46,443 bases of DNA from Chitinophagales bacterium (GTDB lineage Bacteria > Bacteroidota > Bacteroidia > Chitinophagales > Saprospiraceae). This document shows positions 1-8,504 of this stretch, one piece after another. The position numbers and the translations under genes are program-made. The stretch lies in NCBI GenBank assembly GCA_022360175.1, contig JAKSDI010000175.1, positions 1-46,443 of the forward strand, read 5' to 3'. The notes beneath the pieces are model-generated. The model had not been told where the DNA came from, searched no databases, and was given only the letters and a program-made list of their open reading frames with translations. Position 1 is the stretch's first letter; each line of letters begins with the position of its first letter.

Positions 1-1293
1 GATTTTCGTTGGCAGATATTTCTCTCCATGCCTCTAGGCCATCTGTATGAGTCTATTCCTTTTGAAGAGTTAGCCAGGCTATTTCCATCGAGCTCAGGCA
101 GAGGAGCTCCTTCCATTTTTGATGTCAAAGGCATGATCGGCTTACAGATATTGAAGGCTTACTTAAATTTAAGCGATGACAAATTGCGTCAACGGCTTAA
201 TACAGATTGGGCACTGCAATATTTTTGTGGTATCCGGCTCAAGCTAGGGCAAATGATCCGAGACAAGGATATAGTTGGGCGTAGCCGTAGGTGGCTGGCT
301 AAACATATTGATTATGAAGCCTTCCAGGATCAACTAGCAAAACATTGGAGTCCTTACATTCAACAGCAATCAGCAGTATTGATGGATGCCACTTGTTATG
401 AAGTAGCGATGCGCTATCCTACTGATGTGAAGCTATTATGGGAATGCTGTGAATGGACATGGGCTCTGATTGATAAATGGAACTTTCGTTTAGGACAAAG
501 GCGTATTCGGCGCAAGCAAAAAGCAATTTACCAACGTTATATCTCTTTTCAAAAACTGAGGCGTAAACCCAAAAAGCGGCGTATTGCTATTACTCGTTCT
601 TTATTGCATTTGCTGAAAAAAGCACTAGATACCTGGGCGGTAATGAAGCAAAAGCATAGGCAACAAATCATCTTAAGGCAAAAAGAACAAATCCAAAAGC
701 TGCTCATTGAACAGGTATATGAACAACAGCTCCTTCATTTTACCAATCCAGAGGCAAAGATCAATAATCGAATATTAAGCCTGTCCCAACATTGGATAAG
801 GCCCATCATCAGAGGTAAAGAAACAAAGAAAGTAGAGTTTGGCCCTAAAGTGCACTTATTCAATGTTGATGGCATTAGTTTTGTGGAGCACTTCAGCTTC
901 AATGCCTTTAATGAAGCTAAACGCTTAGAGCCTACTATAAAGCTTCATCAACAATACTTCAACAAATGCCAATTTGTAGGAGCCGACAACATTTATGCTA
1001 CTAATGCTAACCGTCGTTTGTGCACCACCATCACTACTACCTTTGTACCCAAAGGACGAAAACCTAAGCACCCCAACAAAAACAAACAACTCATCAAGAA
1101 AAGATTAAGGGCTGCAAGGGCTGCTCAAATGGAAGGCGCTATTGGTAATGGAAAGTTACATTATGGATTAAACCGAATTAAAGCCAGATTACCTGATACT
1201 CAAAAGCTGTGGCTCTACTTTGGTGTCTGGACTGCCTCTGCCGTTAAGATTAGTAAACGCATAAGTACACAAACTCAATTAAAAGCTGCTTAA
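1..1293 (+). CDS. IS transposase (DDE, IS1182/IS5-like), 5' end cut by window
   Basis: DDE transposase that would move its insertion sequence. The reading frame is open from base 1; the first ATG is at 28, but the frame upstream reads D-F-R-W-Q-I-F-L-S, typical of the start region of these enzymes, so the true start probably lies before the window. Numbering from the ATG at 28, an N-terminal InsH/DUF772-like helical domain spans about 1-100. The likely catalytic acidic residues are D120 (LMDAT), D320 (FVGADNIYA) and E369 (MEGAIGNGK). A long basic coiled segment (about 155-235) separates the first two, as in this family. The gene looks intact to its stop. The left end of the element is outside the window, so the terminal inverted repeats cannot be assigned. 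Sure of transposase, less sure of the exact IS family. Confidence 0.9.
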   Translation, partial: DFRWQIFLSMPLGHLYESIPFEELARLFPSSSGRGAPSIFDVKGMIGLQILKAYLNLSDDKLRQRLNTDWALQYFCGIRLKLGQMIRDKDIVGRSRRWLAKHIDYEAFQDQLAKHWSPYIQQQSAVLMDATCYEVAMRYPTDVKLLWECCEWTWALIDKWNFRLGQRRIRRKQKAIYQRYISFQKLRRKPKKRRIAITRSLLHLLKKALDTWAVMKQKHRQQIILRQKEQIQKLLIEQVYEQQLLHFTNPEAKINNRILSLSQHWIRPIIRGKETKKVEFGPKVHLFNVDGISFVEHFSFNAFNEAKRLEPTIKLHQQYFNKCQFVGADNIYATNANRRLCTTITTTFVPKGRKPKHPNKNKQLIKKRLRAARAAQMEGAIGNGKLHYGLNRIKARLPDTQKLWLYFGVWTASAVKISKRISTQTQLKAA

Positions 1294-1630
1294 ACTAAGT
1301 AGAAAGATTAGTTGCCTTCTGCTTAATGCCACCCCTATGCCTTTTGGAAGCCTACTGCACTAATTATTTGGATGCGTTACCAAGCTTCCAACCTATCAAC
1401 ATCTTTTTTCAAGAAAAATGGCTTATCACTACACGCAATAAGCCACTTCTTGATAATATCTTATTCGAAATATTATTCTGATTCCTTCTTGATGAATAAT
1501 TTACAGGGACGCCCGATGTATAATTGATGTTAGTTATACTCTTTTTTCCCACATATTTCTCCAACCCCAACCCCACTCTTCATAAAACCTTGAAAACAAG
1601 CGACATAAATCACCCCACCTAGCTCCTGTC
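1294..1630. other. Non-coding stretch downstream of transposase with two inverted repeats
   Basis: No credible gene. Two inverted repeats are visible: TTGGAAGC at 1344-1351 pairs with GCTTCCAA at 1384-1391, and TCAAGAA/TGGCTTAT (1409-1426) pairs with ATAAGCCA/TTCTTGA (1438-1453). They may belong to the right end of the insertion sequence or act as a terminator. The IS boundary cannot be fixed without the left end. Nothing else is recognised up to 1630. Confidence 0.5.
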
Positions 1631-1731
1631 CTGGCACACCCGTACCGGCGATCTTTAGTTGCCGCTGAATAATAAAAGCGATTTCATTCGCACAAAAGCT
1701 CAATCATGTAGTATGATTGGGCTTTTTTTAT
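1631..1731. repeat. Direct repeat, copy 1 (cassette-tail repeat ending in a terminator)
   Basis: About 100 bp that recur at 9381-9481 in the same orientation, close to 90% identical by eye with one 2-base indel. The shared part runs from the CACxCGTACC region through GATCTTTAG and CCGCTGAATAATAAAAGC and ends in a hairpin with a T tract. The second copy follows an RHS-type scar, so the unit may be the conserved tail of RHS/toxin cassettes. A third, weaker echo of the hairpin lies near 12330-12355. Confidence 0.75.
1696..1730 (+). terminator. Rho-independent terminator in repeat copy 1
   Basis: The stem AAGCTCAATCAT (1696-1707) pairs with ATGATTGGGCTT (1713-1724) around the loop GTAGT, with one G-T pair, followed by a run of T. 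No live gene ends just upstream; it probably served a gene that is now lost. Confidence 0.75.
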
Positions 1732-1792
1732 TTTGCCATACTCGATAAACATCAGTTGAACAGCCAGCTATATATATGAGCTACTTATAGTT

Positions 1793-4132
1793 TTATCGAA
1801 TCAAGTCTATAAGAGCTTGATAATTGCACCAATTTAATGAATCAATGATATCGTATCTTTCAGGTAATTGATATCCTATTGATTCGACACATTGATCAAT
1901 TTGCTTTCTTGTTTTTTGAGCAATTGACCAACCTAAGGGAACATCATACTTCTCCCTATTTAATTGAAACGTAAGATAGGTGACTTCTTTAAAATCTTGC
2001 ATTTGTTTTAATTTAGGAATGATAGAGAAGCCTCTGGCGTTCCAGGCATTATAAAATGCATTGATAGGGTTTTTGATTTCGTGAAATTTTTTGATTGGAG
2101 GATTTACAACATTTTTAGAGTTTCTAAGGAAAATCACTACAGGCTTAATCCCGGCATCAGGAAATAAATCTTTATTCATCCCTCGGATCATTTGTAAAAC
2201 TTCGAATGTTGTTTCTAATCCAGAATTATCATAGTAGCCACCATCTACTACATTGCCCCAGTAGGATGAGCCCTTACATATTTTTCCAGCTGGAGTAATA
2301 AGTGGAAAACGAGCACTTAATAAAGCAGCAGTACTAATTGGTATATCTTTGCCAATGGTATTTATAAGATCAGTATTATTTTTAAAAGCAGTATGATTAA
2401 TGCTAACATTACTCATTATGACTTTTGAACCATCCTCTACTCTGGTACCATTCAAAAGTAGGATAGGAAGTTCATAGTTTTTGTCAAAAACGCTTGCTAA
2501 GCCTTCTTCTAGTGTGTTTTTTGAAGTATGTTCTGAGTAGACATCCTCCCAGGTATATTTTAATATTTTTGCTCTATCCCAACTTTCAATCCTAAAAGGT
2601 ATAAGCTTCTGTATTAAATCTGTGAAACAAAAACCAATCAATAAAGGAGAGAGAAAGTCATCAGAAACAATATCACGATGCTTATCTAACAATTGCTCAT
2701 TATTATCTAATAAAGCATCTCTTCTTAAGGTAGTATAAAGAGCTGCACCTACGCTACCTCCGGAGACACCACTAATTGAAAAGGTATTATTTAGAAATTG
2801 AAGGCTATCGAGCATTGATAATTTATGCAGCATTTCTACGGTCCAATAAGCTGAACGGATTCCTCCACCTTCAGAAGCAATCAAAAATATGTAGTTGTCG
2901 GTACTATCTTTATGAAAGCCTTTTTGTGTTACCCAATTCATGTATCGATCATCAATAGACTCTCGGTCAATGGTATTAGTAGATGTAGTTATTTTATGAT
3001 TATTATTTACAAGACTACAAAGGCCTAACCATAATATTAGGATAAAAAGATTGAATATGTAATTGTTGCCCACATATCGGATGATATTGTGTATGATAAG
3101 TATTAAAAAAAGTATGCAGAAAATTACAATTGGGGCGGGTGGAAGCACCTCGCCGAAACAAAGCGATAATTTAGGCCAAAAAAGTAGAGCTGGAATTAAC
3201 AAAAGCAAGAGTATTATGTATTTGCCACTTCCTTGTATGGATTTACGGAGAATACGCCCTTTGCGATTAATGCTTTGATTTAATACATTGTTGAAGACAA
3301 TATCTGTACTGCGTTGTTTCTGCCATATTTCGTCTCTTTTTCGCTGTATTTTTTGCTCCAGGCATTGATTTGTCTTAAACAATTCTTGCATGGCTTCTTC
3401 ATCTGCTGATAGATCCCTGCCTATATATTCCGTTAAATCGGTTTCGTTTAATTGGTGCGCCTTGATATCATTAGCTAATTCTTGTGAAATGGAATGCTCC
3501 AAAATCGCTTCATTGATTTTATCCTCCAATTTTTTTAGCTGCTTTAGCTTTTTTAATTGCACCCAAAAACGAGCCTTATTTAAATTATCCTGCTTTGCCT
3601 TTATCTGTTGAAAGAAAAATAAATATTCTTTTACCAAAAAGAAAGTATATATAAGTAGCAAGGCTAAGAAAAGCCCTCCAATAAACCAACTATCCCCAGT
3701 ACACATCAATTTGATAATGAAAAACAATGGAATAATGAGAGATAATACAATCGTATTAATAAGCTGAATTTTCCAATCGCATAGAATATTGCTTGAAAGG
3801 TGAGGGCGTACCCTTCTATACTTATAATAGCTCTGATAACAGAAAAAATGGACCAGCCTGATGAACAAACGCAAAGTCAATACCGTGAAAATAACATAGA
3901 CGGCCGTTTTCCACCAGTGATGAGTAGTAAAATCAAACTTTTCGGCAGTGATGATAAATAGTTCGTAACCCTGGCCATCGTTGAGAAGCCGACAAAGAAG
4001 GAATATTAATATAATTAAATGACCAACAGGTAACAATGATCTAAAAAAAATAAGGAGAGAATGATAGCAGTATGTAAAAACAATTTGACAATATTTTTTA
4101 TCTCTATGTTTTTTTAATTTAGTGTTTGACAT
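1793..4132 (-). CDS. Membrane-anchored patatin-like phospholipase
   Basis: Predicted lipid acyl hydrolase of the patatin family, tied to the inner membrane. The N-terminal half has hydrophobic helices at about 26-50, 75-95, 125-145, 150-170, 305-325, 332-352 and 357-375, with a charged coiled stretch at 175-300 between two groups. The catalytic domain starts near 410: oxyanion loop EGGGIR (421-426), nucleophile elbow GVSGGS with Ser457, and the Ser-Asp dyad aspartate in VVDGG (Asp630). All three motifs are intact, so it should be active. At 779 aa it is long for a patatin because of the membrane part. It is transcribed away from the 4230/4610 gene pair across a ~97-bp gap. Such enzymes appear in lipid turnover and in anti-phage systems; no nucleotidyltransferase or other sensor partner is adjacent, so the role is open. 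Confidence 0.85.
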   Translation of the reverse strand: MSNTKLKKHRDKKYCQIVFTYCYHSLLIFFRSLLPVGHLIILIFLLCRLLNDGQGYELFIITAEKFDFTTHHWWKTAVYVIFTVLTLRLFIRLVHFFCYQSYYKYRRVRPHLSSNILCDWKIQLINTIVLSLIIPLFFIIKLMCTGDSWFIGGLFLALLLIYTFFLVKEYLFFFQQIKAKQDNLNKARFWVQLKKLKQLKKLEDKINEAILEHSISQELANDIKAHQLNETDLTEYIGRDLSADEEAMQELFKTNQCLEQKIQRKRDEIWQKQRSTDIVFNNVLNQSINRKGRILRKSIQGSGKYIILLLLLIPALLFWPKLSLCFGEVLPPAPIVIFCILFLILIIHNIIRYVGNNYIFNLFILILWLGLCSLVNNNHKITTSTNTIDRESIDDRYMNWVTQKGFHKDSTDNYIFLIASEGGGIRSAYWTVEMLHKLSMLDSLQFLNNTFSISGVSGGSVGAALYTTLRRDALLDNNEQLLDKHRDIVSDDFLSPLLIGFCFTDLIQKLIPFRIESWDRAKILKYTWEDVYSEHTSKNTLEEGLASVFDKNYELPILLLNGTRVEDGSKVIMSNVSINHTAFKNNTDLINTIGKDIPISTAALLSARFPLITPAGKICKGSSYWGNVVDGGYYDNSGLETTFEVLQMIRGMNKDLFPDAGIKPVVIFLRNSKNVVNPPIKKFHEIKNPINAFYNAWNARGFSIIPKLKQMQDFKEVTYLTFQLNREKYDVPLGWSIAQKTRKQIDQCVESIGYQLPERYDIIDSLNWCNYQALIDLIR

Positions 4133-4229
4133 TGCTTGTGGTCTGGTTAATTATAACCTTAAGATAGTTATATTACTTAATTATATTCCAAATTGATTAT
4201 TTTGTCCGTTAAATTAAAATTTAGTGTCT

Positions 4230-4589
4230 ATGTCAGAAGTAACAGCCTATGTGGAATTACCCGGCGTGTTCTTTGAACACTTAGAGGATGAGAATATTAT
4301 TTCTCATGAAGACTTTATAAGTAACCGTATACTCAATATAAAAACACATGGTAGTACGATTCTAATCCTAGAAGAAGAAAAAAAGCACAAAACTAGAGGC
4401 GAAGTCAAAATACTTACGAGCACCAGAGTGGAGTTGAAGCGTTATCTGAAAATTATCAACCATATTCTGGAAAAGTATTCCCGAAAAGAAATGAAAATTA
4501 TAGAGGTAGAAATAGATGAAAAGACTAACAAGTCTGTAAAAGCTCATAAGTCAAATCGTGGAAGCAGTGAAACGGTCTATATTCGCTAA
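4230..4589 (+). CDS. Small protein of unknown function, partner of the metacaspase gene
   Basis: I do not recognise this family. It encodes 119 aa from the ATG at 4230; an in-frame GTG lies two codons earlier at 4224, and ATG is preferred. The first ~55 residues look mainly like beta strand (AYVELPGVFF, RILNIKTHGSTILILEE). A central amphipathic helix covers about 70-90 (VELKRYLKIINHILEKY), and the tail is charged and rich in Lys and Ser. There is no signal peptide or membrane segment, so it should be cytoplasmic. The stop is 20 bp before the caspase gene on the same strand, so the two are probably co-transcribed. By analogy with two-gene caspase modules it could be a sensor, adaptor or inhibitor of the protease, but nothing in the sequence proves this. 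Confidence 0.6.
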   Translation: MSEVTAYVELPGVFFEHLEDENIISHEDFISNRILNIKTHGSTILILEEEKKHKTRGEVKILTSTRVELKRYLKIINHILEKYSRKEMKIIEVEIDEKTNKSVKAHKSNRGSSETVYIR

Positions 4590-4609
4590 TAATATTATCC
4601 TAATGGAAC

Positions 4610-5959
4610 ATGAATAAATGGGCTTTTATTGTTGGCTGTGATTATGAAGATTTAGAGTGTGCAAGGAACGATGCAGAACAATTGGCAATCGGACTACACT
4701 TGCATGGTTTTCGATTTCCAGATTTTAGGCCCGACAATTTTAAGAATAAAGAAATCGATTTTTCAAAAGTTGAAAATGTAATAAAGTATGGTCTGCCAGG
4801 CAAATTTACAACAGCCAGCGAAGTCAGGGAAAAGTTGTTTGAACTAGCTGATCAAAGTGATGAAAATGATATTGTTTTTTTCTACTTCGCGGGTCATGCA
4901 ATCAAGGATTCGAATAGTCTGAAGCTGCTTTTAGATACTTCACAAACCGATAGGGATACTACCTTTCTGCTAAGTAGTGATATTGTACATTTCATTAACA
5001 AATGTGGACGTAGGAAAAAAATTCTTGTCTTTGATTGTTGTTACTCTTCTATATTTGGAAACGAAGAAATAACTAAAGGAAGTAATACTCATATAGTATA
5101 TTGGGAAGCAGGTAATTATAAAGTTCTCGAATATGAGTTGATTGATGAAAGAAAAAGGAAAATAAAAGCAAGCTTATTAGGTTACTTCCTGGCCTTAAGG
5201 CTTAGAATTAGTTTAGAAGGGGAAAAAAGAGAAATTGATTCCAATCATTTTTTGCATTGGGTAGGTGCTGAAGTATTGAAAATTGGTGATCTTATGTTCA
5301 ATGAAAATGATATTGAATATGTACGTTCCTTGATTGGCTCTAAAAGTGGAATAATACTCGGACAAGAATTTGTTATTGGTCAGCAACAGTATATTGAACA
5401 ATACGTAGGTAAAGGGGAGTATGAAAAATTATTTCCAATTATTGGTTTCAAAAAGAAGGGTGATAATATATTCTTTAAAGAAAATGAAGCTGAAACTAGA
5501 AGTAATACAATTGATTTAGAAACTATTTCATGGCTCAAGAAAGATTATTCAGTTTTATTTAATAATGGTAAAAAGCAGCATTTATTCTCTTTGAAAGAAG
5601 CTTCAAATAAGGTACCATTAGGCTGGCGTTTGCCTACTGAAAGCGAGTGGATTGAGCTTCTAAATCATTACGAAGGTTATTATAATAGTAACGATTTAAA
5701 CAAAAAGATAAAGTCAAAACAAAGAATGCTAGATTTGCCAGATTTCCAGCACTCCCTAGCAGGCATTGAAGTACCATTTGAAGGGCAAATTATAGACCTA
5801 GGCATGGCTCCTACATCTTGCTACTGGTCGTCTACCAAAAAAGGGAAAGATATGGCAGTTGTATTTCGATGGGATCATACCAAAAAGTGTTGGATAAGAG
5901 ATGTTTGTAGTACGGAATGGAAGCTGTCTTGTCGGTATGTTAATCACAAACTAAAATAG
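4610..5959 (+). CDS. Metacaspase-like (C14) protease fused to a Fib_succ_major-type domain
   Basis: Predicted cysteine protease of the caspase fold. Residues 1-150 hold the p20-like core: the start NKWAFIVGCDY, the aligned NDA motif, catalytic His96 in FYFAGHA, and catalytic Cys144 in VFDCCYSS. Both catalytic residues are present. A linker region follows (about 150-290). Residues about 300-449 resemble the Fibrobacter succinogenes major paralogous domain, with GWRLPTESEW, YWSST and CRYV at the expected order. That domain is usually seen in surface or secreted proteins, so its place on a cytoplasmic protease without a signal peptide is odd; here it may bind a ligand or act as a recognition module. 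The gene follows a small unknown gene by 20 bp. Bacterial caspases often execute cell suicide or process gasdermin-like partners; no pore-former is next to it. Confidence 0.8.
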   Translation: MNKWAFIVGCDYEDLECARNDAEQLAIGLHLHGFRFPDFRPDNFKNKEIDFSKVENVIKYGLPGKFTTASEVREKLFELADQSDENDIVFFYFAGHAIKDSNSLKLLLDTSQTDRDTTFLLSSDIVHFINKCGRRKKILVFDCCYSSIFGNEEITKGSNTHIVYWEAGNYKVLEYELIDERKRKIKASLLGYFLALRLRISLEGEKREIDSNHFLHWVGAEVLKIGDLMFNENDIEYVRSLIGSKSGIILGQEFVIGQQQYIEQYVGKGEYEKLFPIIGFKKKGDNIFFKENEAETRSNTIDLETISWLKKDYSVLFNNGKKQHLFSLKEASNKVPLGWRLPTESEWIELLNHYEGYYNSNDLNKKIKSKQRMLDLPDFQHSLAGIEVPFEGQIIDLGMAPTSCYWSSTKKGKDMAVVFRWDHTKKCWIRDVCSTEWKLSCRYVNHKLK

Positions 5960-5961
5960 AT

Positions 5962-6423
5962 TTAAATTTTATTCCGTTTAGCTTTCTCTATATTAATAAT
6001 GCGATCTAAATCATCTGCAAAACTCATGAGATACCTTGCAAGAGATTTGAGTTTTACGTCAAATATATCAGAAGGCTCATCTTTATTTGCATGCCTCTTG
6101 ACAAAACTACATAAGCCAGAAATACGATCTAGTATCTCCCCTTTTACGTCGCTTAGATCAATTTGTGTTTCTTTCTTTATTACTCCTTTAGAGAATATTA
6201 TATGTAATTTGTAAATTCTGTCGAAATTGTCGGCATCAAATTCAATTGAATTTTCTAAGTCGTGAAACTCCTCTCCGATCTTTTCATAGAACTCTTTTAT
6301 GTTGCCTAATAATTCTAGAGGATCAGTTGAATTTAACAAAACAGAAATAGAATCTCCAATATTTATTAAATCTAGTCTTTTAATAAAATTATTGAGGTTA
6401 ATATTTCTGTCCTTTGTAGGCAT
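5962..6423 (-). CDS. Unknown helical protein B' (second copy of B)
   Basis: 153 aa, no recognised domain, predicted mostly alpha-helical, with no signal peptide or membrane segment. It follows A' by 17 bp on the minus strand and is the last gene of the duplicated cassette. It resembles B (7354-7764) weakly along its length: a shared Asp-Pro start region, Y-x-K/R-x-G-x-E followed by acidic residues, a hydrophobic core L-x(3)-F-S, an I-x-G-L segment, and an LA-x-Y/L-L segment near the end. The order of these elements is the same, so I read the two as diverged duplicates rather than chance. It converges on the metacaspase gene, the two stops being 2 bp apart, so the caspase transcript must end inside this cassette or overlap it. 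Confidence 0.65.
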   Translation of the reverse strand: MPTKDRNINLNNFIKRLDLINIGDSISVLLNSTDPLELLGNIKEFYEKIGEEFHDLENSIEFDADNFDRIYKLHIIFSKGVIKKETQIDLSDVKGEILDRISGLCSFVKRHANKDEPSDIFDVKLKSLARYLMSFADDLDRIINIEKAKRNKI

Positions 6424-6440
6424 CTATTGCTTTTAGCTGA

Positions 6441-7061
6441 TCATCTTATAATTCTTAAATTTTGATTTCTAAGATGCCCTTCTTGGACTTCTAAAAGTAG
6501 AGACTCCACTAATTTGAGGGAATTAAGTATTGGAATTATATTTAATTTGTATCGTCTCCTTTCTTTACGCTTCCCTTCGCTATAAATGGTGATTAACATT
6601 TCTTGATCTTTTCTAATGTTCATCTTATAGTGTTCTATTTGTCTGTTTATTTGTTTATTAGGAGAAGCTATATCTGAACGCAAAAAAGTATTTATTCCTT
6701 TTATTATCGTTAAAAACGAATCTTTGAAATTTTTCCCCCATGTTCCATGCCTCTCAATGTCTTTTAATAATGCCTCCACTTGGTTAATTAGAACTCTGGT
6801 CTGTATATGAACTCGACTTTGAGTTTCAAAAGAATCATTTGGTGCATCACTTGAAGGATTACCTAATGACTGCATCAGATAGTCACACTGAAGTTGTAAA
6901 TAATGGTCCATGTTAATGGATTTTGAATGAGTGAATGAATAAGATTGAAAATTGGAAATGATATGATTGAGCAAAGCCTTATACCCTAAAACCAACAAGG
7001 GCTCAGGAATATAACCTTTGCTATGTGAAGTGTTTGAATTAATACCTGCTGCTTTTTCCAT
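6441..7061 (-). CDS. Unknown protein A' (second copy of A)
   Basis: 206 aa, no recognised family. The first ~67 residues match A (7809-8429) closely: by my count 40 of the first 52 residues are identical, including a PEPLLVLGYKALL block and an HIISNFQ block. After about residue 67 the two proteins diverge almost completely, though both are exactly 206 aa and end in an -ILR/-IIR type tail. The N-terminal part may be a helical docking domain and the rest a variable effector or recognition region. There is no signal peptide. The non-coding sequence just upstream (7062-7100) also matches the sequence upstream of A, so the copy carried its own promoter region. It is followed by B' after 17 bp. Confidence 0.7.
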   Translation of the reverse strand: MEKAAGINSNTSHSKGYIPEPLLVLGYKALLNHIISNFQSYSFTHSKSINMDHYLQLQCDYLMQSLGNPSSDAPNDSFETQSRVHIQTRVLINQVEALLKDIERHGTWGKNFKDSFLTIIKGINTFLRSDIASPNKQINRQIEHYKMNIRKDQEMLITIYSEGKRKERRRYKLNIIPILNSLKLVESLLLEVQEGHLRNQNLRIIR

Positions 7062-7139
7062 GATAGCACAATGTTTTGCTATTCGAAAGGAAATAGGCTT
7101 TATCTGTTATTAGTATATTTTCGTGAACAGACAAAACAA

Positions 7140-7367
7140 CTATTTTTGGTAATCAACCAAAAATAAATTGTTAATATAGTGATTTGTATTTAGGCTTATG
7201 TTATGGTCAGAGATTTTTATTGAAATGCCGAGATTAAAGAGAAAAATTAGTTTTCTATTGGAGCTGCTATCCTTAACTATTGAGCGCAATGAGGTGATTG
7301 TATTTAATGATTGATCTTTTGCATCTTTTAGGATAATATCTTGAAACCGTTTGTCAAGTATGATCAT
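7140..7367 (-). CDS. Unknown small protein C
   Basis: 75 aa from the ATG at 7365-7367, which overlaps the last codons of B (stop 7354-7356), so translation is probably coupled; an in-frame ATG 24 bp further upstream gives 83 aa. No family is recognised. The N-terminus looks helical (RFQDIILKDAKDQ), and the C-terminal half looks like beta strand (KLIFLFNLGISIKI) followed by a polar tail ending in LVDYQK. A decayed copy of the same gene lies upstream of A at 8505-8629, which shows that C belongs to the repeated unit. The 3' end of C and the promoter region of A' together form the stretch that is repeated upstream of A. Confidence 0.55.
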   Translation of the reverse strand: MIILDKRFQDIILKDAKDQSLNTITSLRSIVKDSSSNRKLIFLFNLGISIKISDHNISLNTNHYINNLFLVDYQK

Positions 7368-7764
7368 CTTTAATTTCAGTGGCAGTATCATTAAGTAGAT
7401 ATGCCAAATTTGTAAATGCGCTGAAAAATTCAGAACCTTCTTTTTCTTTACTATTCATGTATAGGAATAATCCATTTATATCTTTCAACGACTTAGTATT
7501 GTATTTAGCAAACTTTCCCTGGATCATCCTGTTTGAAAAAAGTTTTAGTAGTGTTTTGTTTAATGTATCAAGCCTCTCTAATTCTGCTACATCTACATCT
7601 TTATAACTTCTGATAGATAGATACTCGTTACCTAATCTATTATATATCTCTACTAGTTTTTTTCTTCCTTCTATAGTATTAGGGTCTAACTCTACCTTCC
7701 CAGCCCCTCCTTGGCCTGTAGAGGAATATTGAAATTCTAGTATGGTGCTATTAGGTTTCCCCAT
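7354..7764 (-). CDS. Unknown helical protein B (first copy)
   Basis: 136 aa, no recognised domain. The first ~28 residues are polar and Gly-rich (a QYSSTGQGGAGK stretch) and probably disordered; the remainder is predicted helical, with a Y-N-R-L-G-N-E segment near residue 40 and NLAYLLND near the end. It lies 44 bp downstream of A on the same strand and overlaps C by 14 bp. Its helical part is weakly similar to B' in the same order of motifs. Being cytoplasmic and adjacent to a protein with a variable C-terminus, it could be a partner or cognate inhibitor of A, but that is inference from layout alone. Confidence 0.65.
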   Translation of the reverse strand: MGKPNSTILEFQYSSTGQGGAGKVELDPNTIEGRKKLVEIYNRLGNEYLSIRSYKDVDVAELERLDTLNKTLLKLFSNRMIQGKFAKYNTKSLKDINGLFLYMNSKEKEGSEFFSAFTNLAYLLNDTATEIKDDHT

Positions 7765-7808
7765 TTGAAGATTTTGGGAGAGGATTTAGAAGTGCATCTT
7801 AAGTTAAA

Positions 7809-8429
7809 TTACCTAAGAATATCTAAAGAAGCTTTATGGAGTTGATGGTCTCGATCGTACACAAGAATGTGTTCTATCTCTTCAAGTGATACGATTATCC
7901 TATCTAGGAATTGACAAAATGTGTCGCTATCTGGGAACCTATTGCCTCTTTTATAATTATCAGTTTCTCTTACTTTTCTCCTTAAATTTTTCTTTTGAAT
8001 TAAGAATTCATTTTCTAGTTTTTCATCACTGATGGGCGTTTGAACATTAATGAAGTTTTCTAGATGTTTTATTAGTGATTTATAAGAGCTTTGAAATTCA
8101 TCGCCCCATGCTCCTGATTGCTTAACGTATTTCTTAAGTGAACATAAACGTTTCATCAAAAAACCAGTGGTTAAAAATATTTTTGAATAACTTTTGATGT
8201 CCTTTTTAAAGGATTCTGTATTAGACGAACCTAGTGCCTGTATCAGATTGTTATACTGAGATTGTAAAAAACTATCCATATCAATAAATTTTGAGTGAGT
8301 GAATGAATAAGGTTGAAAATTAGAAATGATATGATATAACAAAGCCTTATACCCCAAAACCAACAAGGGCTCAGGAGTATAAGGCTTGTTATCTGAAGTG
8401 TTTGTAATAATACCTGCTGCTTCTTTCAT
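7809..8429 (-). CDS. Unknown protein A (first copy)
   Basis: 206 aa. It shares a strongly conserved N-terminal region with A' (6441-7061) and differs beyond about residue 67. The C-terminal part is lysine-rich, with a predicted long helix pair (about 85-110 and 140-160) and an acidic helix ILHSLEEIEHIL-like region near 185. There is no signal peptide, membrane segment or recognisable catalytic motif. It is the first intact gene of the A-B-C-A'-B' run on the minus strand. The upstream sequence 8430-8471 (gatagcacaatgtttt ... gctattcgaaaggaaatag) is shared with A' and probably holds the promoter. Conserved head and diverged tail is the pattern of polymorphic effectors or adaptors. Confidence 0.7.
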   Translation of the reverse strand: MKEAAGIITNTSDNKPYTPEPLLVLGYKALLYHIISNFQPYSFTHSKFIDMDSFLQSQYNNLIQALGSSNTESFKKDIKSYSKIFLTTGFLMKRLCSLKKYVKQSGAWGDEFQSSYKSLIKHLENFINVQTPISDEKLENEFLIQKKNLRRKVRETDNYKRGNRFPDSDTFCQFLDRIIVSLEEIEHILVYDRDHQLHKASLDILR

Positions 8430-8504
8430 GATAGCACAATGTTTATATGCCGCTATTCGAAAGGAAATAGAACTTAGTTATTTTCTTTTATGGATAAACT
8501 AAGC

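Noticed and set aside
2776-3611. Plus-strand open frames opposite the patatin gene
   Set aside because: They are shadows of the coding strand with no domain or codon support.
1793-4132. Patatin lipase as a CBASS effector
   Set aside because: No CD-NTase or ubiquitin-like accessory gene is adjacent, and the long membrane part is unlike CBASS patatins.
4610-5959. Diversity-generating retroelement target (because of the C-type-lectin/FGE-like C-terminus)
   Set aside because: No reverse transcriptase, template repeat or adenine-biased variable repeat is in the window.
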